Assembly (NCBI RefSeq): GCF_042427745.1
Contig: NZ_JBHMFA010000004.1
DNA length: 64,000 bases
Reading direction: 5' to 3' (one strand)
Source of the DNA: Algibacter miyuki
Lineage (GTDB): Bacteria > Bacteroidota > Bacteroidia > Flavobacteriales > Flavobacteriaceae
Part shown: positions 53,516-62,670 of the stretch, piece after piece
How positions within the stretch are numbered: position 1 is the first letter of the stretch
Layout: every line of letters begins with the position of its first letter
Translations under genes and position numbers: made by a program
Notes under the pieces: generated by a model
The model's input: only the letters and a program-made list of their open reading frames with translations
What the model was told of the DNA's origin: nothing
The model's database searches: none

Positions 53516-53523
53516 TATTTTTG
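53516..53523 (+). promoter_or_regulatory. -7 element TATTTTTG upstream of the S9 peptidase gene
   Basis: Perfect TAnnTTTG match, about 40 nt before the ATG at 53564, in the divergent region shared with the HMG-CoA reductase gene. The following TTAAAC resembles half of the crt operator, but the dyad is not complete. Confidence 0.45.
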
Positions 53524-53563
53524 TTAAACTTGCGGTAATTATGAGAATTAAATATCGATTTTA

Positions 53564-55750
53564 ATGAAATACCTAAAATTCACCTTTCATATTTGTCTTT
53601 TTTTTACAGCTATTGTATCGGCACAAACAAAAGACATTACACTAGAGGATATTTGGAATGGCACATTTAGAACCGAAGGGTTAGATGCTTTACATTCTAT
53701 GGCAAACGGACAACAATATTCTGTTTTAAATTTTGACCGCGCCGCAAGAAACACAACTATTGATATTTACGATTATAAAACCTTGGAAAAGGTAAAAACA
53801 TTGGTAAGTGCAAATGATTTAGAGGCCATTCCATATTTTTCAGATTATACGTTTAGTGCCGATGAAAGTCAGGTGATTTTAGCAACCGGAGAGGAGTCTA
53901 TTTTCCGTCGTTCATCACGTGGTCATTATTATGTCTATAACGTAGCCACTGGAACGTTAAGTTTAATTTCAGAAGAAAAAATACAAGAGCCCACCTTTTC
54001 TCCTAACGGAAATCAGGTGGCTTTTGCTTTTAATAATAATTTGTACGTCAAAAATTTAACTTCGGGAGAAACCATTCAAATCACGTTCGATGGTGTGAAA
54101 AACAGCATTATTAATGGTATTACAGATTGGGTTTACGAAGAAGAATTTGCCTTTGTTAGAGCTTTTGATTGGAATGCCGATGGGTCACAAATTGCCTATA
54201 TACGCTTTGATGAAACCAACGTTCCTGAGTTTTCAATGGATGTTTATGGTGAAGCTCTTTACCAAACGCAAGAGGTTTTTAAATATCCTAAAGCGGGTGA
54301 AGTAAATTCAGAAGTGTCGCTCCATATTTATAATTTGAAAAACGAAAAAACAACTAAGGTTGAGGTTGGTGCAGATGTTGAATATATAGCGCGAATGGCT
54401 TGGACTAAAAAAGCCGATGTTTTGAGTGCTCAAGTATTAAACAGACATCAAAATAATTTAGAATTATTCGCTTATAACACGACAACAAATACTAAAAAAG
54501 TACTTCTGAAGGAAACCGATAAAGCTTATGTGGATGTTACCGATAACTTAACCTTTTTAAAGGACAATAGCTTTATTTGGACCAGCGAAAAAGATGGTTT
54601 TAATCATATTTATCATTATAGTAATGAAGGTGAATTGATAAACCAAGTTACTAAAGGAAACTGGGAAGTAACTAACTATTACGGTTTCAACGAAAAAGCA
54701 AAAACAATTTATTATCAATCGGTAGAAAACGGATCTATAAATAGAGATGTTTATGCTGTGAAATTAAATGGAAGAAATAAAATCAGGTTAACATCGAAAG
54801 AAGGTACTAATAACGCCGATTTTAGTGCCGATTTTTCATACTTTATAAACACGTTTTCTGATGCGAAAACACCTCCGGAATATACTCTGAACAATGCATC
54901 ATCTGGTAAAGTGATAAAATTAATTAAAAATAATGAGGCTTTAGTTGAAAAGCTTTCAGAATACAATATTACATCTAAAGAGTTTAGTACTATTTCAATA
55001 AATGGAAATGATTTAAACATGTGGATGGTGAAGCCGGCAGATTTTGATGTTTCAAAAAAGTATCCTTTATTAATGTTTCAATATTCAGGTCCAGGTTCGC
55101 AACAAGTTGCAAATAGTTGGATTAGCTCTAATGATTATTGGTATCAATTGCTAGCAAAAAAAGGCTATGTTATTGCTTGTGTCGATGGACGCGGAACAGG
55201 TTATAAAGGTGCTGATTTTAAGAAAATAACACAAAAGGAATTAGGTAAGTACGAAGTTGAAGACCAAATTGAAGTCGCTAAAAAATTAGGTAGTCTAGAT
55301 TATATTGATGCGGATAGAATAGGTATTTGGGGATGGAGTTTTGGTGGTTTTATGAGTAGTAACTGCTTGTTTAAAGGAAACGACGTGTTTAAAATGGCTA
55401 TTGCTGTTGCTCCTGTAAGCAGCTGGCGTTTTTACGATTCTATTTATACGGAACGATACATGACAACGCCACAAGAAAATGCAAGTGGTTATGATGAAAA
55501 TTCACCAATAAATCATGTAGATAAATTGAAAGGAAACTTTCTTTTAGTGCATGGCTCGGGAGATGATAATGTGCATGTGCAAAATACCATGCGCCTTGCA
55601 GAAGCTTTAATTCAAGCAAATAAGCAGTTTGATTGGGCTATTTATCCTGATAAAAATCACGGTATTTATGGTGGAAAAACAAGACTTCATTTATACACTA
55701 AAATGACTAACTTTATAGATGCAAATCTAGGAGATAAAATAAATGACTAA
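53564..55750 (+). CDS. S9 family prolyl peptidase (dipeptidyl peptidase IV-like)
   Basis: 728 residues with a signal peptide (ICLFFTAIVSAQ). Residues ~50-440 form an eight-bladed propeller of the DPP-IV N-terminal type (DWVYEEEFAFVRAFDWNADG with the Glu pair that reads the substrate N-terminus). The C-terminal hydrolase has the nucleophile elbow GWGWSFGGFMS, the Asp in HGSGDDNVHVQ, and the His in DKNHGIYGG. It should release X-Pro/X-Ala dipeptides in the periplasm. Two POT transporter genes follow directly (26-nt gap). Confidence 0.94.
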   Translation: MKYLKFTFHICLFFTAIVSAQTKDITLEDIWNGTFRTEGLDALHSMANGQQYSVLNFDRAARNTTIDIYDYKTLEKVKTLVSANDLEAIPYFSDYTFSADESQVILATGEESIFRRSSRGHYYVYNVATGTLSLISEEKIQEPTFSPNGNQVAFAFNNNLYVKNLTSGETIQITFDGVKNSIINGITDWVYEEEFAFVRAFDWNADGSQIAYIRFDETNVPEFSMDVYGEALYQTQEVFKYPKAGEVNSEVSLHIYNLKNEKTTKVEVGADVEYIARMAWTKKADVLSAQVLNRHQNNLELFAYNTTTNTKKVLLKETDKAYVDVTDNLTFLKDNSFIWTSEKDGFNHIYHYSNEGELINQVTKGNWEVTNYYGFNEKAKTIYYQSVENGSINRDVYAVKLNGRNKIRLTSKEGTNNADFSADFSYFINTFSDAKTPPEYTLNNASSGKVIKLIKNNEALVEKLSEYNITSKEFSTISINGNDLNMWMVKPADFDVSKKYPLLMFQYSGPGSQQVANSWISSNDYWYQLLAKKGYVIACVDGRGTGYKGADFKKITQKELGKYEVEDQIEVAKKLGSLDYIDADRIGIWGWSFGGFMSSNCLFKGNDVFKMAIAVAPVSSWRFYDSIYTERYMTTPQENASGYDENSPINHVDKLKGNFLLVHGSGDDNVHVQNTMRLAEALIQANKQFDWAIYPDKNHGIYGGKTRLHLYTKMTNFIDANLGDKIND

Positions 55751-55776
55751 CTACAGTATTAACTAACAACAAATTT

Positions 55777-57330
55777 ATGGCTGCTAAAACATTACAACCC
55801 CATCAAAAAGAACTTTTTGGACAACCCATTGGATTGTATATTTTATTTTTAACAGAAATGTGGGAACGTTTTTCCTATTACGGAATGCGTGCCTTATTGG
55901 TGTTGTATATGACTACGCAAACTACCGGAGATGCTAGAGGCGCAGGGTTGGCATGGACAGATCAAGAAGCTTTAGCGCTTTATGGTTGGTATACCATGTT
56001 GGTTTACGTGATGTCTATTCCTGGAGGTATGATTGCCGATAAACTAATTGGCCAGAAAAAAGCAGTTTTATATGGAGCTGTCATTTTATGTATTGGGCAT
56101 GCCGTTTTAGTACTTACTGATATTTGGGCTTTTTACACAGGTTTAGGATTAGTGATTTTAGGTGTTGGATTGTTAAAACCTAATATTTCGACTATGGTTG
56201 GAGGTTTATATAAAGCTGGTGATATTAGACGTGATAAAGGATTTAGTATTTTTTACATCGGTATTAACTTAGGTTCGCTTTTAGCAACTATGGTTGTTGG
56301 TGGTGTTGTTGCAAAATGGGGTTGGCATGCTGGCTTTGGTTTGGCAGGTATTGTTATGGTTCTAGGATTGATAAACTATATTGCTGGTCAAAAATATTTA
56401 TCTCAGGTTGGAAATTTTATTCCAAGCACAAATGATGAAAACGAAGTGTCTTACGGCGAGTTGTATTCTGAGCTTTTTAAATCTCCAAAGCAATTGATGT
56501 TTGCTGGTATATTGTTGGCGGCGTCTTTATTTGGTTGGTATGCTATGGGCTGGGGTTATGGTCTTTTGTTTTTGTTTTTAACGGCTATTGCTGCATTGTT
56601 AATGATGATTTATAAAGATTTAGACACGCAAGTATATAAAGATCGTTTTGTGGTGTTATTACTGTCATTTATTATGGTAATTATCTTTTGGGGCGCTTTC
56701 GAGCAAGCCGGAGGATTAATGAATTTGTATACCGATACTAATACCGATCGTGTGTTATTTGGTTGGGAAATTCCAACAGTAATGTTTCAAAGTTTAAATG
56801 CCGGATTTATTATTCTCTTTGCAACTTTAATCGCAGGTGTATGGGCAAAACGAAAACTAAAGGGTAAAGAAGCTTCTTCTATATTTAAAATGGCAATTGG
56901 TATCATCATTATGGGGCTAGGTTTCTTATTCATGGTATTTGCTGCTATGGAATTTGAGAGATCTGGAACATCTAGTATGATTTGGTTAGTATTGGCTTAT
57001 CTTTTCCATACAATCGGAGAACTTTGTTTGTCTCCAGTAGCACTTTCTTTTATTACTAAATTAGCACCTGTAAAATACGCATCGTTAATGATGGGGGTTT
57101 ATTTTGCGGCATCTGGTTTAGGAAATAAAGTTGCGGGCATTATTGGTGAGTCTGCAAGTAAGTTTGGTGAGTTATATATTTTCTCTGGAATCGTAATTTT
57201 CACCGTGATTATCGGTATATTATTTATCGTTATTCTGAAGCCATTAAAGCGATTAACGCATGGGGCAGAAGAAAGTGAGCGCGTTCTAAAAAACGAGGAA
57301 ACGGAAGGCTTTGAACTTGCGGAAAATTAA
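55777..57330 (+). CDS. POT family proton-coupled di/tripeptide transporter (first copy)
   Basis: 517 residues, about 14 predicted membrane helices. The POT signature ExxERFxYYG appears as EMWERFSYYGMRALLVLYM, and GLLKPNISTMVGGLY and IGINLGSL are family motifs. FHTIGELCLSPVALSF is the PTR2 C-terminal signature. It takes up small peptides with protons. It lies 26 nt downstream of the dipeptidyl peptidase gene, so the two probably act together. A terminator separates it from a second copy. Confidence 0.94.
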   Translation: MAAKTLQPHQKELFGQPIGLYILFLTEMWERFSYYGMRALLVLYMTTQTTGDARGAGLAWTDQEALALYGWYTMLVYVMSIPGGMIADKLIGQKKAVLYGAVILCIGHAVLVLTDIWAFYTGLGLVILGVGLLKPNISTMVGGLYKAGDIRRDKGFSIFYIGINLGSLLATMVVGGVVAKWGWHAGFGLAGIVMVLGLINYIAGQKYLSQVGNFIPSTNDENEVSYGELYSELFKSPKQLMFAGILLAASLFGWYAMGWGYGLLFLFLTAIAALLMMIYKDLDTQVYKDRFVVLLLSFIMVIIFWGAFEQAGGLMNLYTDTNTDRVLFGWEIPTVMFQSLNAGFIILFATLIAGVWAKRKLKGKEASSIFKMAIGIIIMGLGFLFMVFAAMEFERSGTSSMIWLVLAYLFHTIGELCLSPVALSFITKLAPVKYASLMMGVYFAASGLGNKVAGIIGESASKFGELYIFSGIVIFTVIIGILFIVILKPLKRLTHGAEESERVLKNEETEGFELAEN

Positions 57331-57338
57331 AATTTAAC

Positions 57339-57361
57339 AAACCCTCACATTGAGGGTTTTC
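57339..57361 (+). terminator. small terminator between the two POT genes
   Basis: AAACCCTCA/TGAGGGTTT stem with a 3-nt loop, then T-rich. Some read-through to the second POT gene is likely. Confidence 0.7.
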
Positions 57362-57393
57362 TTCATTATAAACCTTTAATTAAATATTCTTTT

Positions 57394-59178
57394 ATGAATA
57401 CAGACATTGAAAATCTATTTAAAGATAAAGTTATCGGGCATCCGGCTGGGTTATTTATCATTTTCTTTACAGAAATGTGGGAGCGTTTTTCCTTTTATGG
57501 AATGCGTATTCTTTTGGTTTTGTTTTTAACAGCGCCTTTACTTGGTGCTAATGCAGGTTGGGAATGGCCAAGAGAACATGCCCTAGCTTTAATAGGTACT
57601 TATGGGTCTATGTTATATTTAACGCCTATTGTTGGTGGATGGGTTGCCGATAAAATTACTGGTTATAAATGGGCGGTTATTATAGGTTGTTTCTTTATGA
57701 TGCTTGGCCATGCGGCTATGGTTTTTGAAACACCAATGTCACTTTATTTAGGTTTAGCACTTTTAATTATAGGAACAGGTTTTTTTAAACCAAATATGAC
57801 TTCTATGATTTCTGAAATGTACAAAGGCAAGGAGTCTAAAAAAGATGGCGCTTATACCATTTATTATATGGGTGTAAATGCTGGAGCTTTTTTCGGAATG
57901 ATGCTTTGCGGTTATTTAGCTGAAAACATTGGCTGGAGTTACGGTTTTGGGTTAGCAGGTATTTTTATGCTTTTAGGGTTGATTCAATTTTGGCTGGCGA
58001 AAGATTTTTTCGGTCAAATTGGAGAAAAACCATCCAAAGTACATGAAGTTGAATTGGCTCAAAATATAAATGAAAGAAGTCCGAAGGAGCATGATGTCAC
58101 AGAGCATGTTGAAAAACAAAACCCATTTACAACGGTAGATTTGGTTTTAATTGTGTTATCAGCTTTAGGCGGATTGTTATATCTAATAAATGATCCACTT
58201 TCAAAAATTGGAAACATTAATATTTTGAACTTCCAAATTGGAGGTTTAGATGGTTCTAGCGTTACAGTGTTAACGGCTTTAGTGTTGTTTTTGTATTTAA
58301 TTACCACGCGTATTTCTAGATATTCACGTGTTGTACGTGATAAAATTATTGCCGTATCGGTGTTCGCTGTATTTACTGTAATCTTCTTTGCTGCTTTCGA
58401 GCAGGCTTTAGGTTCTATGACGTTGTTTGCTAGAGATTATACCGAGCGCGCTCTTACGGGGAGTTCGGCCATGATTTTTAAAATTGTAGACTTAATTTTA
58501 ACCGTTGGTCCTTTGGCTATCATTACGTGGGTGTTATTTTTATTATTCAAAAAAACATACTCAAAAATACCGTATTCAAATATTGTATTAGCTGTGTCTT
58601 TTGCGTTTCTATGGTATATTGTTTACTATAAAATTAATAATGAATTCAGTAAAGATACTACCGAAGTACCAGCAACTTGGTTTGGTATTTTAAATTCATT
58701 TTTTATAATTACCCTAGCGCCATTGTTTTCAAGATGGTGGGAAAGTAAATACAACCCAAGTGCCGCCATGAAATACGGTATCGGTTTGTTACTTTTAGGC
58801 TTAGGTTTTGGTGTGTTAGTCTTCGGTACTTTGGGCATTCCTCAAGGCGCGAAAACAGCTTCGGTAAGTATGGTGTTTTTAATATTAGCTTATCTGCTTC
58901 ACACTATGGGAGAGCTGTGTATATCTCCGGTAGGCTTGTCGTATTTAAGTAAATTAGTACCAGGTAGAATGATTGGTTTTATGTTCGGTATTTGGTATTT
59001 AGCCATCGCCATTGGGCAGAAAGCAGCAGGAACCATGGGAGGGATGATTGATAAAATTACTGCGGAATACTCATTGAGTAGTTTCTTCTTAATATTTACC
59101 ATTGTACCGGCGGTATTTGCCTTGTTTTCAATAGTATTAAATCCATTACTTAAAAGGTTAATGCATGGCGTTCGATAA
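57394..59178 (+). CDS. POT family peptide transporter (second copy)
   Basis: 594 residues, a paralogue of the upstream gene: EMWERFSFYGMRILLVLFL, GTGFFKPNMTSMISEMY, YYMGVNAGAF and LHTMGELCISPVGLSYLSK. It differs by a longer cytoplasmic loop (~215-265, charged with many Glu and Lys) and a distinct middle segment. It is probably a di/tripeptide symporter with different specificity. It is not a recent duplicate, since identity is only moderate. Confidence 0.93.
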   Translation: MNTDIENLFKDKVIGHPAGLFIIFFTEMWERFSFYGMRILLVLFLTAPLLGANAGWEWPREHALALIGTYGSMLYLTPIVGGWVADKITGYKWAVIIGCFFMMLGHAAMVFETPMSLYLGLALLIIGTGFFKPNMTSMISEMYKGKESKKDGAYTIYYMGVNAGAFFGMMLCGYLAENIGWSYGFGLAGIFMLLGLIQFWLAKDFFGQIGEKPSKVHEVELAQNINERSPKEHDVTEHVEKQNPFTTVDLVLIVLSALGGLLYLINDPLSKIGNINILNFQIGGLDGSSVTVLTALVLFLYLITTRISRYSRVVRDKIIAVSVFAVFTVIFFAAFEQALGSMTLFARDYTERALTGSSAMIFKIVDLILTVGPLAIITWVLFLLFKKTYSKIPYSNIVLAVSFAFLWYIVYYKINNEFSKDTTEVPATWFGILNSFFIITLAPLFSRWWESKYNPSAAMKYGIGLLLLGLGFGVLVFGTLGIPQGAKTASVSMVFLILAYLLHTMGELCISPVGLSYLSKLVPGRMIGFMFGIWYLAIAIGQKAAGTMGGMIDKITAEYSLSSFFLIFTIVPAVFALFSIVLNPLLKRLMHGVR

Positions 59179-59204
59179 TAAAATTAAATGTTAAAAATAT
59201 ATAG

Positions 59205-59231
59205 AACGCTCCACTTTTTGGGGCGTTTTTT
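59205..59231 (+). terminator. terminator after the second POT gene
   Basis: AACGCTCC pairs with GGGGCGTT (one G-U), loop ~7 nt, followed by TTTTTTT. Confidence 0.75.
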
Positions 59232-59310
59232 GTAAGTTCGGTACAGCTTTTACTACCTTTGTATGGTAAGAAAGTAGTGTTTCTTATCAGAATAATTAAA
59301 AATAGTTCAA

Positions 59311-59859
59311 ATGAAAAAAATATCAATAGCGTTTTTATTAATGCTTTTTACAGTAGTTTACAGTCAGGCACAAGAAATTAAATGGGTTACTTTAGAAGAG
59401 GCCATTTCACTTCAAAAGAAAGCACCAAAAAAAATAATGATGGATGTTTACACTACATGGTGCGGACCATGTAAAATGTTAGATAAAAACACCTTTCAGA
59501 ATAAAGAAGTAGCCGATTATGTTAACGAAAATTATTATGCTGTAAAGTTTAATGGCGAAGGTAATGAGGTGGTAAATTATAAAGAAAAATCGTTTACTAA
59601 TCCTAATTACGATCCTGCTTTAGCAAACAGACGTAATGGAGCGCACGATTTAGCACGATATTTAAAAATAAGTGCCTATCCAACGGTTGTGTTTTTAGAT
59701 GAAAATGCTGAGGTTATTACACCGCTTAGAGGATACCAAACACCAACACAATTAGAGTTGTATTTAAAAATGTTTAAAAACGACGATCATAAAAATATTA
59801 AAACTCAAGATGAATTTAATGCTTATTATAGCGCATTTGTGTCTGAGTTTAAAGGATAG
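59311..59859 (+). CDS. secreted thioredoxin-family protein
   Basis: 182 residues with a signal peptide (LMLFTVVYSQAQ). A thioredoxin fold has the redox motif TTWCGPCKMLDKNTF and the conserved cis-Pro region ISAYPTVVFLDENAEV. The longer insert (YKEKSFTNPNYDPALANRRNG) resembles DUF255/thioredoxin_7-type periplasmic reductases. It probably reduces periplasmic disulfides. It is transcribed alone; its terminator lies inside the comEC 3' end. Confidence 0.9.
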   Translation: MKKISIAFLLMLFTVVYSQAQEIKWVTLEEAISLQKKAPKKIMMDVYTTWCGPCKMLDKNTFQNKEVADYVNENYYAVKFNGEGNEVVNYKEKSFTNPNYDPALANRRNGAHDLARYLKISAYPTVVFLDENAEVITPLRGYQTPTQLELYLKMFKNDDHKNIKTQDEFNAYYSAFVSEFKG

Positions 59860-59874
59860 ATTATTCCTTTAATA

Positions 59875-61923
59875 TTACTCATATTCAATTATAAAAGCTC
59901 CCTTTTCATTCGTATTATGAAAAGGGAGTTTTCTTTTTATACATACCGATTTCCATTGCTCCACGTACGATTTGTAGTTGCTACCATCAGCAATTATGTA
60001 TTTAGGTTGAATGGAATCTATTAATCGATTCAAGTTTATTTGAGGCGATTGCCGAAGCAAAACATAATCGGGTTTAAACAATTTAATATTATACGTATTT
60101 AGACTATCTACAACTAAAAGTGTTTTTGTGTTTAAACTGTAAACTGGTTGTATTTTGGTTTCTTCTATGTGATTAATAAAATTCCCAACAGTATAATTTT
60201 TTACGATTGAAGATTCTAAAAAGGCCGTAGAATCCATGTCATGAGCCACAGTAATCTTATTATTTGCGGTATTTCCAATTAAGCTATATCTACTTTTATG
60301 AAATACAATAAACTCGTTTGACGGTTTGTTGAAGTTGGTATAGATAAAAACACACTGTATACTTGCAATGCTTAAAAATAGCCACTTTATGTTTTTGAAA
60401 TCCCAAGCTTTCATGAGTTGAACAATCGAAATAATAAAAAGATAAAACGCTAAAACATGCCAAATACTAAACGGAATATCATTGTAAATAAAACTTGTTT
60501 GATCTGATATTAGAGCGATAATAGCATTCAGTTTACTAATAATCCAACTGAATGCATCTGCTAGAAATTGTGGTAATATGCTTATTGACGCCATGAAAAT
60601 AACGAATAATCCATAACCTAAAATGAAAACTAACACAGGGATAATAATCAAGTTCGATACTAGAAAGAGCCCCGCAAACTGATGAAAATAAAATAGTAAA
60701 AGCGGAGCAATACCTAATTGAGCAGCAATACTAACCGTAGCCGTGTGCCAATACAATTTAAGTATTTTGTTTTTGGGTTGCCATAACTTAAAAAGCAATG
60801 GGTCTATAGTCACAATAGCAAAAACAGCCATGTAGCTCAGTTGAAAACCAACATCGAAAATGTATAAGGGTTTAAACAATAAAATAATAAATATTGAAAT
60901 CGCTAGTGTGTTATAGATGTTTGTAGGCCGTTTTAAATTCATGGCAATAGCTACAATGCTAAACATGGTTACAGCACGCGTTACAGAGGCGGAAAGTCCT
61001 GCGATAACAGCAAAACTCCATAATAGGATAACGAGCAATATGGTTTTAAGTATTTTGCCGTGTTTCAGACTTTCCATAGGTTTTAAGAGCCAACTTAAAA
61101 TGAGCAAAATAACACCAACGTGCAGTCCGGAAATAGCTAAAATATGAATGGCACCTGCATTTTTATAATCGTTATAAATATCCTGACTTAAATCTTGACG
61201 TTGCCCGAGAAATAAGGCATTTATCACAGCTAATTCATCAGGGTGAAAATTATATTTTTTCAATTTAGAATTGATGAAACTTCGAATACCATCTGCAACT
61301 CCAAACGCTGTGTGTATTTTTGATGAAACAGGAAATAATTCAGAAATGTTAACACGTAACTGATGATAAATCTGCTTTTTTTCTAAATAGGCTTTATAGT
61401 CGAATTGATAAGGGTTTAACGGATAACCTAAATCTTCAAAAGTGGTTCTTGTGGAAAAAACGGCATCAACTTTTAAAGGTGTTTTTGTGCTATCTTTTTC
61501 AATACTTAAAAGCGATTTTCCTTGCGTTTGTTTATCTTCAAACTGTAAAATATCAACAACATATTTATCATAATATCTGTTGGGTTTTAAAACTTCTCTA
61601 ATGCGGAATGTAACAGTTTCTAAGGTTTCTTTTTCATCTAATACATAATGTGTAAAATGCTTAGAAAAGTTTTTTTCGTTATGAATGTTTGTTGTGAGAA
61701 TTCCCACAGAGATCATCGAGATAAAGGCAATTAATCCAAACCAAACCGTACTGATGAATTGTTTTCGGGCAACGCTATAAGTAATGAATAAGCTTAATAA
61801 TGAAGTACCTGTTAACCATAGTGAGATATTGAGGGGCGTAGTGAAAAACCATCCAATTAAGATGCCGGTAATGAGGCAAATAGTGAGTTTGATTATGGTG
61901 AAATTGAGTAACTTCATAACCAA
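59875..61923 (-). CDS. comEC: ComEC/Rec2 family DNA-uptake or internalisation channel
   Basis: 682 residues (an alternative start two codons later at 61917). An N-terminal DUF4131 soluble loop (~90-210) is followed by the competence membrane domain (~225-490) with AGAIHILAISGLHVG as its signature. The C-terminal ~160 residues are a degraded beta-lactamase-like domain: I cannot find an HxHxDH metal site. It would move single-stranded DNA across the inner membrane during transformation. On the opposite strand its last codons encode the thioredoxin terminator. Confidence 0.9.
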   Translation of the reverse strand: MVMKLLNFTIIKLTICLITGILIGWFFTTPLNISLWLTGTSLLSLFITYSVARKQFISTVWFGLIAFISMISVGILTTNIHNEKNFSKHFTHYVLDEKETLETVTFRIREVLKPNRYYDKYVVDILQFEDKQTQGKSLLSIEKDSTKTPLKVDAVFSTRTTFEDLGYPLNPYQFDYKAYLEKKQIYHQLRVNISELFPVSSKIHTAFGVADGIRSFINSKLKKYNFHPDELAVINALFLGQRQDLSQDIYNDYKNAGAIHILAISGLHVGVILLILSWLLKPMESLKHGKILKTILLVILLWSFAVIAGLSASVTRAVTMFSIVAIAMNLKRPTNIYNTLAISIFIILLFKPLYIFDVGFQLSYMAVFAIVTIDPLLFKLWQPKNKILKLYWHTATVSIAAQLGIAPLLLFYFHQFAGLFLVSNLIIIPVLVFILGYGLFVIFMASISILPQFLADAFSWIISKLNAIIALISDQTSFIYNDIPFSIWHVLAFYLFIISIVQLMKAWDFKNIKWLFLSIASIQCVFIYTNFNKPSNEFIVFHKSRYSLIGNTANNKITVAHDMDSTAFLESSIVKNYTVGNFINHIEETKIQPVYSLNTKTLLVVDSLNTYNIKLFKPDYVLLRQSPQINLNRLIDSIQPKYIIADGSNYKSYVEQWKSVCIKRKLPFHNTNEKGAFIIEYE
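59898..59935 (+). terminator. terminator embedded in the comEC 3' end
   Basis: A perfect 12-bp stem CTCCCTTTTCAT/ATGAAAAGGGAG with a 7-nt loop, then TTTTCTTTTT on the plus strand. It sits just after the thioredoxin gene stop but within comEC coding sequence. Confidence 0.75.
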
Positions 61924-62068
61924 GGTAAGATATAAAATATTATTGATGTCCGATAAAAATATGAGGTACGGTTTTTAGTACGCTATGTTATTTCGGGTGG
62001 AAAAGGCGAGAAATATGACTGATGTAATCAGTCTTTGATTGACCTATAATATATTACAGCGAAGTAGT

Positions 62069-62662
62069 TTAAAGAATTCTGCGTGCTTGATAAAAAGCCT
62101 TTAGCCAATAATTTTCGTTAAGCCAAGAAGTCATCACACCTTTACTACTGGTTGCATGAATAAACTGAATATCGTTATCGGCAATGTCAACAATGAGTCC
62201 GACATGATTGATGGAATTTCTACGGTTGCCTGTTTTGAAAAAAAGTAAATCACCTTTGTTAACATTTTTCAAAGTGATTTTTTCTCCACGTTTTGCCATA
62301 TCTCGTGACACTCGCGGTAAAACAACATCATAGGCTCTAAACGATTCGTAAATTAAGCCCGAACAATCCATGCCGTCTTTTGTGGTGCCGCCCCATTTAT
62401 AGCGCACGCCCTTAAAATCTTCAGCATAATCAATAATATTATCGGCTTTCGAACTAGATACTTTTTTAGAAGGTGTATTTGCTGCTGTTCTTGGGATTGC
62501 TTTTTTTTCTTCGGAATAAGTAACGGCTTGTTTTACCTGGTAATCTTTCGATCGTTTGGTAATTATTTGTGAAGATGAGTTCGTTTTTCGTTTCGAACGT
62601 TTTGAAGATTTACAACTACTGAAACTAATGATGAGGATAAGTATAAGAACAATTTTTTTCAT
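62069..62662 (-). CDS. NlpC/P60 family peptidoglycan endopeptidase, lipoprotein
   Basis: 197 residues with a lipoprotein signal (LILIISFSSC, Cys17). The linker is Lys/Arg/Ser-rich. The C-terminal NlpC/P60 domain has the catalytic Cys in DGMDCSGLIYESF, the His in NHVGLIVDI and the third residue near IHATS. It is probably an L,D-type or gamma-D-Glu-mDAP endopeptidase at the cell wall. It lies 8 nt downstream of lpxB, so they are co-transcribed. Confidence 0.93.
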   Translation of the reverse strand: MKKIVLILILIISFSSCKSSKRSKRKTNSSSQIITKRSKDYQVKQAVTYSEEKKAIPRTAANTPSKKVSSSKADNIIDYAEDFKGVRYKWGGTTKDGMDCSGLIYESFRAYDVVLPRVSRDMAKRGEKITLKNVNKGDLLFFKTGNRRNSINHVGLIVDIADNDIQFIHATSSKGVMTSWLNENYWLKAFYQARRIL

Positions 62663-62670
62663 CTAAAAAT

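Noticed and set aside
62017..62033. Small hairpin GACTGAT/ATCAGTC between nlpC and comEC
   Set aside because: Short stem, no T run and no clear function; likely chance.
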